15,046 nucleotides of DNA, from positions 1 to 15,046 of the forward strand of contig DXEZ01000072.1 of NCBI GenBank assembly GCA_019114715.1, written 5' to 3'. The DNA comes from Candidatus Sphingobacterium stercoripullorum (lineage in GTDB: Bacteria; Bacteroidota; Bacteroidia; Sphingobacteriales; Sphingobacteriaceae). Every line of letters starts with the position of its first letter. Position 1 is the first letter of the stretch. The notes below the pieces were generated by a model that was given only the letters and a program-made list of their open reading frames with translations, did no database searches and had not been told where the DNA came from. Both the position numbers and the translations under genes were made by a program. This document shows, piece by piece, positions 1 to 7,864 of the stretch.

Positions 1-67
1 ATATGAGTAGTAGTGGAATCCAATAATAACTGGATAAATAGTGAAGAATCAGATGAATAACCTCCAT
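1..67 (-). CDS. Partial ORF, N-terminus of a probable membrane protein
   Basis: An ATG at 67-65 on the minus strand opens a frame that runs off the window edge without a stop. An in-frame TAA lies a few codons upstream, so this ATG is the first possible start. The 22 visible residues begin MEVIHLILHYLSSYYW and continue hydrophobically (IPLLLI), as expected of a first transmembrane segment or a signal anchor. It lies downstream of apt on the same strand, about 120 bp past the apt stop. Some amino-acid:cation symporters start in a similar way, but 22 residues are too few to name a family. It could also be a chance open frame. Confidence 0.35.
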   Translation of the reverse strand, partial: MEVIHLILHYLSSYYWIPLLLI

Positions 68-186
68 AACTCTTTAGCTTTTAATGGTGGTCCACTAATA
101 TACTAACAAGTTTGTAAACTATCGAAAATTATCTCTTCTTAATAGCATACACTGGAACGATTCACCCCCTAGAATATAGCTCTCTA

Positions 187-717
187 TTATATAGGGTAAT
201 GGACTAAAGAATGGATGTTTGATGAATACGGAAGAAGCTTATCTATGCCTTTGAGCTGATCTAGTGCTACAATAAAAGAAAAGCCCACAAGCTCTCCCCC
301 CATTGCCTGGATCAACTTAGCAGTTGCCTGCATGGTTCCGCCTGTGGCAAGCAGATCATCATGAACAAGAACTTGCATTCCTTTTTCTATAGTATCTTGA
401 TGGATCTCTATTGCGGCCTTCCCATATTCAAGTTCATAGGATTCCGAGTAGGTCTTATAGGGTAGCTTTCCTTTTTTACGAATGGGATAAAAAGGGACAT
501 TTAACCGCAATGCAAGTAAGAATCCAAAGAAAAAACCTCGGCTTTCTACACCCACCACCGCATCTACCTTACGGCCATCGAGCTGATTGATCATCTCTTC
601 AACTACACGGTTACACAAATCTGGAGAGGCGAAGATTGGAGTGATATCTTTAAAGCTCACCCCTGGGGTTGGAAAATCTTGAATTATCCTAATGGTATTT
701 TTAAGTTCTTCTTGCAT
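187..717 (-). CDS. apt: Adenine phosphoribosyltransferase
   Basis: Purine salvage enzyme of the cytoplasm: adenine plus PRPP gives AMP plus pyrophosphate. The 176-residue length is normal for the family. The PRPP-binding loop VLVHDDLLATGG is at about residues 116-127. The family signature ESRGFFFG is at 58-65, and the RKKGKLPYKT flexible-loop segment at about 80-89 is also typical of Apt. The start is an ATG, and the N-terminus (LKNTIRIIQDFPTPG) aligns with the usual family start. No gene is adjacent upstream on this strand, so it is probably transcribed alone from the promoter near 848-879, possibly reading into the partial ORF at 1-67. Nothing is odd in the protein. Confidence 0.96.
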   Translation of the reverse strand: MQEELKNTIRIIQDFPTPGVSFKDITPIFASPDLCNRVVEEMINQLDGRKVDAVVGVESRGFFFGFLLALRLNVPFYPIRKKGKLPYKTYSESYELEYGKAAIEIHQDTIEKGMQVLVHDDLLATGGTMQATAKLIQAMGGELVGFSFIVALDQLKGIDKLLPYSSNIHSLVHYPI

Positions 718-775
718 TCTAATAATATTATTTTGTACATGTTGATTGACATTCTATGTTTTTGCGCCTTCAGAT

Positions 776-790
776 CATGCTAAAAGCATG
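776..790 (-). other. Small hairpin in the presumed apt leader
   Basis: The arms CATGC and GCATG are perfect complements around a 5-nt loop. The hairpin lies in the roughly 125-nt stretch between the putative apt promoter and the apt start codon. A 5-bp stem may be fortuitous, and no known riboswitch core was recognised around it. Confidence 0.25.
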
Positions 791-847
791 AAAATAAACG
801 AACTACGCACAAATACCTTTCAACCTCTGGTACTAGCCCAAGCCTAG

Positions 848-879
848 CAAAGATACAAATTTCTATAGGCAGTCAACAA
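848..879 (-). promoter_or_regulatory. Putative apt promoter (Bacteroidota type)
   Basis: Read on minus, TATCTTTG at 855-848 matches the Bacteroidota -7 element TAnnTTTG in all fixed positions. The GTTGTTGAC segment upstream offers TTG at 876-874 (18-bp spacer) or 879-877 (21-bp spacer) as the -33 element. This would give an apt leader of about 125 nt. Confidence 0.55.
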
Positions 880-1088
880 CTTATTATTGTGAATTCTTTA
901 AGCAGCAATTTGCCCTCAAACCCCCAATTTAATTTAAGACAAACTTATTACGAGAATCTCTGTAAAAATCCAATTGATTTTAGCAATTTTGAGCTACCGT
1001 AACGCTTTATTATAAAGTGATACTTTTAGGCATTTTAGTTCACACACAGCCCTGCAGGTTGTTAAGAACTGTATTAAGTGATGTATAA

Positions 1089-1697
1089 ATGTATACCGTT
1101 AGACCCCCATTATTCCTCAAGCTATTCTACCCCAGACTAATCTGGCGAAAATCAAATAAGGAGAAAATACTACATCTTACTTTTGATGACGGTCCAATAC
1201 CGGAAATAACTCCGTTTATATTGGATACTTTAAAAGAGTTCGATGTAAAAGGCACCTTTTTCTGTGTTGGTGAAAACGTAACAAAACACCCCGAAATTTT
1301 CAAGCGTTGTCTCGATGAAGGCCATAGCGTGGGAAACCATACATTCAATCATTTAAACGGCTTTAAAACATCTAATGAGGATTACTTAGTAAACATCCAG
1401 CGCTGCCAAGAACTACTGCCTGGCAACCTATTTAGGCCACCTTATGGAAGAATTAAGCCCAGTCAAGTTAAACGGCTCGCTGGAACACATCAAATAATTA
1501 TGTGGGATGTGCTGTCAGGAGACTTCGATGTCCATATCTCTGGAGAGAAATGCTTAAACAACGTTATTCGATATACCAGAAATGGCTCCATCATAGTATT
1601 TCACGATAACATCAAAGCAATTCCACGCGTAAAATATGCCCTGCCACGGACTATTGAATACTTCCTGAAACAAGGTTACCAGTTCGATGTGTTGTAG
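1089..1697 (+). CDS. Polysaccharide deacetylase family protein (CE4, NodB domain)
   Basis: This is a 202-residue, single-domain CE4 metal-dependent deacetylase of the kind that removes N- or O-acetyl groups from cell-wall or capsular sugars. The diagnostic motifs are in order. Motif 1 is TFDDGP (31-36), with catalytic-base and metal-binding aspartates D33 and D34. Motif 2 is HSVGNHTFNH (79-88), whose H84 and H88 complete the metal site. Motif 3 is RPPYG (116-120), motif 4 lies around D140 (WDVLSGDFD), and motif 5 is IIVFHDN with H172. There is no obvious cleavable signal peptide; the N-terminus has short hydrophobic and aromatic patches (PLFLKLFYPRLIW) that could associate with a membrane. 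ATG 1089 is used; ATG 1081 is in another frame. The gene stands alone on plus and its stop faces the DUF4249 stop 29 bp away. The substrate is unknown. Confidence 0.9.
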   Translation: MYTVRPPLFLKLFYPRLIWRKSNKEKILHLTFDDGPIPEITPFILDTLKEFDVKGTFFCVGENVTKHPEIFKRCLDEGHSVGNHTFNHLNGFKTSNEDYLVNIQRCQELLPGNLFRPPYGRIKPSQVKRLAGTHQIIMWDVLSGDFDVHISGEKCLNNVIRYTRNGSIIVFHDNIKAIPRVKYALPRTIEYFLKQGYQFDVL

Positions 1698-1726
1698 ATG
1701 CACAAACGCCCAAGGGTCTCTCTTGC

Positions 1727-2521
1727 TTATTCCTGGCGCATATTGGTGTATTCTAAGGTGTACCTTTTAGTGTTATTGATACTAAAATAGCCCAAAGCTC
1801 CACCAGACAGGTTTGAAGTAGGATTTGAGGGGGCAGAACTCGATGGCGTTAACCGCTGGTACTCATTCCAGTACCTAAATACCTCTTTACTAATCAAACT
1901 CCGGTATACAACTACCTTGTCCCCTTGATAAAAATCATTATCCGCATCGTAGAATCGATGTTCCACATCCCTACCATTATTCAGCTTATCGGAAAATACG
2001 GCCATGAACTTTGCCGGCTTATCATTTACCGACATGGTGTATTTATAGTAATTTTCTTCATCGTTAGGATCTAGGAATCTAATGGCTACGAAATCATAAG
2101 ATTGATCCAGTATATTCTCTTCAATAAAACCCAAGGAATCGACCTCAACATAAGCTTGCATAGTGCTCTTTGCAGTGATATGCTGCCCTTCCGAGAGTAC
2201 GCTCAGACTGTATTCTACGCCTTGCTGTGGTATGAAATTACTATGGGTATACTTCCCCTCACCTTGGTGGATAAACTGAAAGCTTTGCCCTTTGCTAGTG
2301 GATACCACAACATGGGCATCTTCCACATAAACAAAACGGCCACTTTCAAAAATACTTTTGGTTTTGTTCACGCGGATTTCTTGCTGATTAGAGAGGTTTG
2401 ACAATTCTGCTTCCACGACAATTACAGGGTCAATATCTTGGAAATCCAGATCGATCGTCTCCTCGCAAGACTGAAAGAAAAACCCTAAAACAAGGGCTGC
2501 GAAAACAAATAACCTTTTCAT
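1727..2521 (-). CDS. DUF4249 family outer-membrane lipoprotein
   Basis: This 264-residue protein has a lipoprotein signal: MKRL, a hydrophobic run, then FQSC with C19 as the predicted lipidated cysteine. Mature-protein features such as ETIDLDF near the start, an early beta-rich IVVEAEL segment, and a C-terminal GALGYFSINN stretch are those of the Bacteroidota DUF4249 family. These lipoproteins are encoded next to TonB-dependent receptors and are thought to act as surface partners, by analogy with SusD, although no substrate is established. It begins 3 bp after the receptor stop, so translation is probably coupled, and it is the last gene of the block. The stop is only 29 bp from the convergent deacetylase stop with no terminator visible between them. 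Confidence 0.85.
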   Translation of the reverse strand: MKRLFVFAALVLGFFFQSCEETIDLDFQDIDPVIVVEAELSNLSNQQEIRVNKTKSIFESGRFVYVEDAHVVVSTSKGQSFQFIHQGEGKYTHSNFIPQQGVEYSLSVLSEGQHITAKSTMQAYVEVDSLGFIEENILDQSYDFVAIRFLDPNDEENYYKYTMSVNDKPAKFMAVFSDKLNNGRDVEHRFYDADNDFYQGDKVVVYRSLISKEVFRYWNEYQRLTPSSSAPSNPTSNLSGGALGYFSINNTKRYTLEYTNMRQE

Positions 2522-2524
2522 ATT

Positions 2525-4846
2525 TTAAAATTTAAAATTCCATGTTACTGATGGTATTATTCCAAATAATGAAATTTTATATGCTTCAATCTTCTCCTTA
2601 TTATCATCTTGCTCCCTAAAGTTAATCAGATAAGCATTCTTTTGGTTATATGCATTATAAAGACCAAAAGACCAGGAAGAATGGAATTTATTGACCTTAA
2701 AGCTAGGCTCGTAAGTGAAAGAGAGATCCAAGCGATGGTAATCTGGCATCCTATGGGCATTTCTATTGGAATAGTAATACATCGTTTTCCCATCGATTTC
2801 GTACTTCCCAGTAGGAAATGTTACAGCCTGTCCGGTTTGGTAAACAAATGTTCCCGATAGCGTCCACTTCGGGCTCAGGCTATACATCACTACTAAGGAC
2901 GCATCATGCCTCCTATCTTGCCTTGCTGGGAACCAGTCTCCATTTCTAATATCATCGAATTGCTTTTCGCTTTTCGCTAAAGTATATCCTATCCACCCTT
3001 TAAGCTTCCCTTTATTTTTTCTTAACAAAAATTCCACACCATAAGAACGCCCCAAGCCAAAAGTCAGCTCACCTTCAACGTATTTATTAAACTGTAAGTC
3101 CGCACCGTCTCTCAACTCCAATTGGTTTAGCATATGTTTATAATAAGATTCTATGGAGAATTGATATACGCTATCCCGCAATGTCTTAAAGAAACCCAAT
3201 GCTAGCTGATCGGCTAATTGCGGTTTAACCTGCAAGCTTGTCATCACATATTGATCTGTGGGAAGAGATGAGGTGGTGTTACTGAGCTGTTGAAGATGCT
3301 GGCTTAACCGGTTGTAAGACAACTTAACGCTGGAGGATGCTCCGGTCTGATAACTTACTGCCAGGCGCGGCTCAAGATGCACCATATGCTTCAATATACT
3401 TCTACCGTAATGTTCTTCATTTTCCACTTCACCTTGATCATCGAAAGTATAAAATGTCCCAGGGCCTAACACCATAAAGTCGGTCAATCTAAACCCTAAA
3501 AAGGAGCTCAACCTAGGGATCCATTGCCGCTCATAAGATGCATATAAAGCTCCCTCAAGCCCTTTCCGTCGTTCTGATCGGATTGAATTGACGGACTGTT
3601 TTCCCTTTAAGTCTGATGGTAATACAGACTGATGCATGAGTGATACACCAAAGTTAATACGTTGATTTTCATTGAAAAAATAGTCGAAGTGATTTTTTAG
3701 TCCAAAGTTGCGTATCCTTGAGTCTATAGAAAACACATTCGGGTTAGAGTTAACCTCAATATTATAGTCGTAATCGCTATATATTAAAAATAGCTTGCTA
3801 CTTAAATTTGAATTCCACTTGGAGTTAAGCCCTAAGCTGCCCACTTTATTGCTCCAGGAGAAATTAAATGTTTCTTTATAACCTAAGTCATCTGTCCCTA
3901 GATAAGCAGACAGCGTTAATTCGTGTTTAGGATTTAACGTATAGCTAGCTTGACCATTAACATCGTAAAAGTACAAATGGCTATTACGCACATCTTTATC
4001 CTTTGCAAGTTTCAAAAACATATCGGCATATGTCCGTCTTGCGCTAACCACGTACGCTCCCTTTCCGTGGCTCATCGGCCCTTGGATCATCATTCGGGAA
4101 GCGATCAAACCAATCCCGCCGTTTACCCCAAACTTCTCTTTATTTCCCTGCTGAGTTTGTATATCTATGACAGAGGAAAGTCTGCCACCATATTGTGCAG
4201 GAATACCTCCTTTATAAAGCTGCAGGCTATTTATTGCATCGGAATTAAAAGTGGAAAAAAAACCCAACAAATGTGTCGGGTTATATACTGTTGCCTGATC
4301 CAATAAAATTAAATTTTGATCTTCTTTACCACCACGCACGTAAAAAGAAGCGTTCCCCTCGCCGGCTGAAGAGATACCAGGCATTAACTGCAGAGTTTTT
4401 AAAATATCTTTTTCACCAAATACTATGGGGATACTTTTTAAATCCTCTGCTTTTAAGTCGATTAAACTCATTTGAGGGCTTTTTACAAAGTCTCTTTTCT
4501 TCCCTTCTTGATTCACTACCACCTCTTGAATGTTCCTCGGGGCTGATTTCAACTTTATTTCAAGCTTCCTGTCCTCCTCTACGGCGATTTCCTCCTCATA
4601 GGGCTTATAGCCTACGTGAGAGACCTGTAGAGTATATTTCCCTGGCTCTAGAGTCAATTGAAAAAAACCATTTGGGTCGGTAGTAGTGTTAATATCCTCG
4701 CTTTTAATATGTACTATCGCTCCATGGATAGTCTGGCCCTCCTGCTCGCTATAAACACTACCTGAGAGAGTCACTTTCCCATGTCCCATACAAAATACTG
4801 GGAGTAAAAGGCAAAATACAGTAACAATTAACTCTACAGGTTTCAT
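2525..4846 (-). CDS. TonB-dependent receptor with carboxypeptidase-like regulatory domain
   Basis: Outer-membrane transporter energised by TonB, 773 residues from the chosen ATG at 4846. A TTG three codons upstream would give a longer form, but MKPVELIVTVFCLLLPVFC makes a normal signal peptide. Domains in order: signal peptide (about 1-21); a carboxypeptidase-D-like beta-sandwich (about 25-105), with PNGFFQLTLEPGKYTL inside it; an EVVV segment resembling a TonB box (about 108-111); the plug (about 120-235), including FYVRGGKEDQNLILLDQ and YKGGIPAQYGGRLSSVIDI; then the beta-barrel ending in WNFKF, the aromatic C-terminus that Bam recognises. At under 800 residues it is of the smaller receptor class, not SusC. 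It follows the esterase by 14 bp and precedes the DUF4249 gene by 3 bp. The ligand is unknown. Confidence 0.93.
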   Translation of the reverse strand: MKPVELIVTVFCLLLPVFCMGHGKVTLSGSVYSEQEGQTIHGAIVHIKSEDINTTTDPNGFFQLTLEPGKYTLQVSHVGYKPYEEEIAVEEDRKLEIKLKSAPRNIQEVVVNQEGKKRDFVKSPQMSLIDLKAEDLKSIPIVFGEKDILKTLQLMPGISSAGEGNASFYVRGGKEDQNLILLDQATVYNPTHLLGFFSTFNSDAINSLQLYKGGIPAQYGGRLSSVIDIQTQQGNKEKFGVNGGIGLIASRMMIQGPMSHGKGAYVVSARRTYADMFLKLAKDKDVRNSHLYFYDVNGQASYTLNPKHELTLSAYLGTDDLGYKETFNFSWSNKVGSLGLNSKWNSNLSSKLFLIYSDYDYNIEVNSNPNVFSIDSRIRNFGLKNHFDYFFNENQRINFGVSLMHQSVLPSDLKGKQSVNSIRSERRKGLEGALYASYERQWIPRLSSFLGFRLTDFMVLGPGTFYTFDDQGEVENEEHYGRSILKHMVHLEPRLAVSYQTGASSSVKLSYNRLSQHLQQLSNTTSSLPTDQYVMTSLQVKPQLADQLALGFFKTLRDSVYQFSIESYYKHMLNQLELRDGADLQFNKYVEGELTFGLGRSYGVEFLLRKNKGKLKGWIGYTLAKSEKQFDDIRNGDWFPARQDRRHDASLVVMYSLSPKWTLSGTFVYQTGQAVTFPTGKYEIDGKTMYYYSNRNAHRMPDYHRLDLSFTYEPSFKVNKFHSSWSFGLYNAYNQKNAYLINFREQDDNKEKIEAYKISLFGIIPSVTWNFKF

Positions 4847-4860
4847 AAGAATCAATTAAT

Positions 4861-5685
4861 TCATTTGGTAGTGCGCCCATTAAACACTTCTCCAAAGTAT
4901 GCCATTTGGTAGGCTATAGATCTATTCCAATAGTCCCACTTGTGTGCTCCTGGCATTACTAAATAGCGGTGTGGAATATTTAAATAGTTCATTTTCTGAT
5001 GTAAGGCTTCATTGACTCCGTAGAAAAAATCCTGCTTCCCGCAATCCACCCATATTTCTAGGCTATTGGGTTTGTATAAATGTAGCATGTTAATCACGGT
5101 ATGATCTTCCCAAGCATCTTTATTTTGAGCGTATTCTCCAAGTCTATCTTTTATTTGCCAGTTATCGGGGAAAGGGCGGAAATCCACTCCTCCAGCTGTA
5201 CTACCTACTACAGAGTACACATCTTGATTACGCAGCGCTAAATACAAAGCCCCATGTCCTCCCATGCTTAAGCCTGTAATTCCCCTATATGCTCTATCCG
5301 CTATAACGGAATAGTTTTTATCTATATAACTTACCAGCTCATTACTGACAAAAGTTTCGTACTGGTAATTAGCATCATTTTCAATATCCCAATACCAACT
5401 ACCAAAACCACCATCTGGACATACAATAGTAATTCCAAATTGATCGGCTAATTCAGTAATATGCGGTGCTTTTAATACCCAATCCGAATATTTACCGCTA
5501 TAACCGTGCAATAAATATAAAACGGGCGTCTCCTTCTCCTTACTGACTTCAGGCTCTATCACCACCACTTTGATATTCTTTTTCATCGCCTCACTGTATA
5601 CGGATACCGTATCCACTTGCGCTGCTTTTACTCCTAAAACACAACCAATTAGAAGTAAGATTGAAAAAAACATTTTATTGACCAT
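4861..5685 (-). CDS. Secreted alpha/beta-hydrolase esterase (PF00756 type)
   Basis: A 274-residue serine esterase of the putative-esterase family that includes S-formylglutathione hydrolase, antigen-85, feruloyl esterases and the siderophore esterases Fes/IroE. The oxyanion-side motif LLHGYSG is at 58-64. The nucleophile elbow GLSMGGHGA places Ser140 as catalytic residue. The likely acid is D219 (DCGKQDFFYG), and the likely base is H248 in PGAHKWDYW. An N-terminal K-rich start and hydrophobic stretch to about residue 21 indicate a signal peptide, so it should act in the periplasm or outside. M1 at 5685 or M5 at 5673 are both possible starts. It begins 2 bp after the propeller gene and lies directly upstream of the TonB receptor, which suggests hydrolysis of an ester-containing ligand. 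The real substrate cannot be told. Confidence 0.85.
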   Translation of the reverse strand: MVNKMFFSILLLIGCVLGVKAAQVDTVSVYSEAMKKNIKVVVIEPEVSKEKETPVLYLLHGYSGKYSDWVLKAPHITELADQFGITIVCPDGGFGSWYWDIENDANYQYETFVSNELVSYIDKNYSVIADRAYRGITGLSMGGHGALYLALRNQDVYSVVGSTAGGVDFRPFPDNWQIKDRLGEYAQNKDAWEDHTVINMLHLYKPNSLEIWVDCGKQDFFYGVNEALHQKMNYLNIPHRYLVMPGAHKWDYWNRSIAYQMAYFGEVFNGRTTK

Positions 5686-5687
5686 AC

Positions 5688-6584
5688 TTATTTTATTAAT
5701 TTATACTGATAAATATATGCTTCTAAGCCCAGCGGTCTTTCGCTGGTAGTGTAAAACCGGCTACCATCCAGTGAAAATGCAATCGCCTCACCTTGTGGTT
5801 CAGGAAAATAACTTTGTTTAATGGATGGCCTTTGCAATGCCTTTAAAACATGCTCTTTATCCTTTCTAGGAAAGTAATGAACTTCCAATAAATTCTTCAC
5901 TAAAATACCACTTCCATCCCGAGATATATCTGCTGCAGTAACAAAAGCTAATGGAAGCTCTATAAAATCCTTTAGTATATGACTCTTTTTAAAAGTTTGC
6001 GTATTTGTATCCATTAGCGGAACAGCATAAGCCCGTACATTGAGCTCACGCTTGGTTATCAATACCAACTCAAAAGTTTTAGGATCAATAAATATGGCTT
6101 CCGCATCGCGCGGACCGTCACTGTACTTTAAAGTAATTTTAAATATGTCCTCTGCAGCAAAAACAAACTTTTCATCTCTCTTTGTGATATCGCTAGCTGG
6201 TTCTTTCACAAAATACAAACTTGTAAGTTCTCTTTTTGCTAGGTTATCCCCTATATCTGCAATACATAGATAATTCTCTCCCTTCCAGTTCATTCTAGCA
6301 ATATCTTCTACATCTATGAAGTTAGCTCCTTCTAAGTAATATTCTGCAATTAAGTCTCCCTGAGTGTTGATTAAAAAAAACCTCGACTGATCGCCCGAAT
6401 CGTTATGACACCAAATTCCACTGCCATCTTGGTTAAAAATCATACCAGAAATTTCATTTAGCTTAGGATTTTTAATTTTACCTAAAGACTCCCTATTGAA
6501 ACCCGCTTCCTGAGCTTGTGAAGCAGATATATTTATCGAAAGAAAAATAAAAAAAAATAGACTTAAAATCCTCAGTATTTGCAT
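5688..6584 (-). CDS. Secreted beta-propeller-like protein of unknown function
   Basis: This 298-residue protein has a clear signal peptide: MQILR, a long hydrophobic run, then SASQAQ with cleavage near residue 24. The mature part carries a set of acidic signatures: HNDSGD (60-65), NFIDVEDIA (88-96), IADIGDN (108-114), a later PRDAEAIFID and a C-terminal QGEAIAFSLDGSRFY. These recur in a family of bacterial secreted proteins that look like beta-propellers; the aspartates could bind calcium or another metal. I do not know an established function for it. Its ATG overlaps the TGA of the M16 partner gene by one base (TGATG), so translational coupling is likely, and the esterase follows by 2 bp. 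An esterase-like or phosphatase-like propeller is one possibility, not supported by a catalytic motif. Confidence 0.75.
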   Translation of the reverse strand: MQILRILSLFFFIFLSINISASQAQEAGFNRESLGKIKNPKLNEISGMIFNQDGSGIWCHNDSGDQSRFFLINTQGDLIAEYYLEGANFIDVEDIARMNWKGENYLCIADIGDNLAKRELTSLYFVKEPASDITKRDEKFVFAAEDIFKITLKYSDGPRDAEAIFIDPKTFELVLITKRELNVRAYAVPLMDTNTQTFKKSHILKDFIELPLAFVTAADISRDGSGILVKNLLEVHYFPRKDKEHVLKALQRPSIKQSYFPEPQGEAIAFSLDGSRFYTTSERPLGLEAYIYQYKLIK

Positions 6585-7864
6585 CAGCTTACGATGATAG
6601 TAGATAAACTTTCTTTTTGAAAATACTTTTGTGCTATTTCACGCACTTTTGAACTAGAAATCGATTGTATTTCCTGAATATACCTTTGGTAGTAGTCCAT
6701 ATCAAGAGAGCTATAATAAACAGCTTTATATTTATCGGCATGTGAAAATATACTCGATAAACTTCTTACAAAAGCACCCATCATGTAATTCCTCACAAGT
6801 TCTAATTCCGATGGAGAAAGCAGATCAGTACATAGTATGTCTAACTCTTTATGAATCTCCTGAACAGTCGCTTCTACGTACTCTGTTCCCACCTGGGTAC
6901 TAATACCAAAAATCCCTAAGTGTCTTAGGCTCCTCAAACCAGAACCAATACCATAGCTATACCCTTTGTCTTCGCGAATGTTTTTCATCAAACGAGAACC
7001 AAAATACCCTCCTAAAACCATATTGGTAAACTGAATAGCAGGAAAATCAGGATGCGAACGTTGCACACACCGCTTTCCTAGCCTTATACTTGCCTGGATA
7101 CTATCTTTTTTATGAAGTCTTACCTCTTTTGGTTTAAACTCTGGAAAGTGCACATCAGCATCTTGAAAAGTGGATTCTCGAGTTTCCCTCTTAAACCAGT
7201 CGTTTGCAAACAAATCATTTATTAATTTGAGATCTTCATCTAACACATTCCCAGAAACAAAAACGGTGCAGTTTTTCTCATGAACTTGCGCCTCGTAAAG
7301 AGCCAACAAATCGGGCCTTTCTATTTTTAAAAGATCCTCTGGTACATACTGGCTGCCGTACCGATTTTCGCCGAAAATCTGCTTATTAAATTCCCTTTGT
7401 GAGAGGATATCATTTTTCTCCAAAGAAACTAAAATTTGCTGCTGCGTATTTCTAACAAAAACAGCAAGCTCTTCTTCCGGAAAAATTGCTTCAGTGAGTA
7501 CCTCCTTTACCAGTGGAAGGATATCACTTAGATGCTTCCTCATGCAAAAAAGCGATAAAGACATGCGGTCTACATTGAATTCAGGCACCAAATAAGCCCC
7601 GAAATAATCGATCTTTTCTGCTATTTCACTGCTGCTGTATTTTTTACTACCTTCTTTTAATAATGAATTTAAAGCGTTATTCAACAAGCTAAACTCTCTA
7701 TCGTCGTAAAGATTAGTAAAAGCGAACTCTACCCTTATAAGGTCTACTTTATTCGAGGAAAATACAAAGACCGGTATATCATTTGAAAATTTCTTTTCAA
7801 CTGGACTTTTTAGCTCAATCGTTTTAATTGTTTGAAATTTAGGAGGTATATTTCTATTTATCAT
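6584..7864 (-). CDS. M16 peptidase subunit lacking the zinc site
   Basis: A 426-residue protein of the M16 (insulinase/pitrilysin) family, M16B-like in size. The position of the HxxEH zinc motif reads N63-A-L-N66-S67, so zinc ligands and the catalytic glutamate are all replaced and this chain should be inactive alone. It keeps the C-terminal-half signature GSRLMKNIREDKGYSYGIGS (289-308), with R297 and Y304 spaced as in the R/Y pair that helps bind substrate. It therefore matches the non-catalytic subunit of heterodimeric M16B enzymes, like mitochondrial processing peptidase alpha. There is no signal peptide, so it is cytoplasmic. The start overlaps the end of the active-subunit gene by 11 bp, which supports equimolar expression. 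Confidence 0.9.
   Translation of the reverse strand: MINRNIPPKFQTIKTIELKSPVEKKFSNDIPVFVFSSNKVDLIRVEFAFTNLYDDREFSLLNNALNSLLKEGSKKYSSSEIAEKIDYFGAYLVPEFNVDRMSLSLFCMRKHLSDILPLVKEVLTEAIFPEEELAVFVRNTQQQILVSLEKNDILSQREFNKQIFGENRYGSQYVPEDLLKIERPDLLALYEAQVHEKNCTVFVSGNVLDEDLKLINDLFANDWFKRETRESTFQDADVHFPEFKPKEVRLHKKDSIQASIRLGKRCVQRSHPDFPAIQFTNMVLGGYFGSRLMKNIREDKGYSYGIGSGLRSLRHLGIFGISTQVGTEYVEATVQEIHKELDILCTDLLSPSELELVRNYMMGAFVRSLSSIFSHADKYKAVYYSSLDMDYYQRYIQEIQSISSSKVREIAQKYFQKESLSTIIVS

Larger units (their letters stand above)
718..1088. other. 371-bp divergent intergenic region (apt / deacetylase)
   Basis: No convincing gene is visible. On the minus strand it holds a promoter-like pair for apt (848-879) and a small hairpin in the presumed apt leader (arms CATGC/GCATG, 776-790). 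Facing the deacetylase on plus there is a perfect 6-bp inverted repeat CTTTAT-T-ATAAAG at 1005-1017, followed directly by TACTTTTA at 1021-1028, a 7/8 match to the Bacteroidota -7 consensus TAnnTTTG. No matching upstream -33 TTTG sits at the usual distance, so the plus-strand promoter is tentative. Confidence 0.5.

Noticed and set aside
1709..1716. CCCAAGGG palindrome as a terminator
   Set aside because: There is no usable loop and no T tract on either side.
4273..4683. Plus-strand ORF of 136 codons antisense to the TonB receptor
   Set aside because: It lies wholly within the receptor coding region opposite the conserved plug; no recognisable domain.
1727..4846. SusC/SusD polysaccharide-utilisation locus
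   Set aside because: The receptor is about 770 residues, not about 1000; the lipoprotein is DUF4249-like, and there is no glycoside hydrolase.
4847..4855. TTG start extending the TonB receptor by three residues
   Set aside because: The ATG at 4846 gives a normal signal peptide and is a better start codon.
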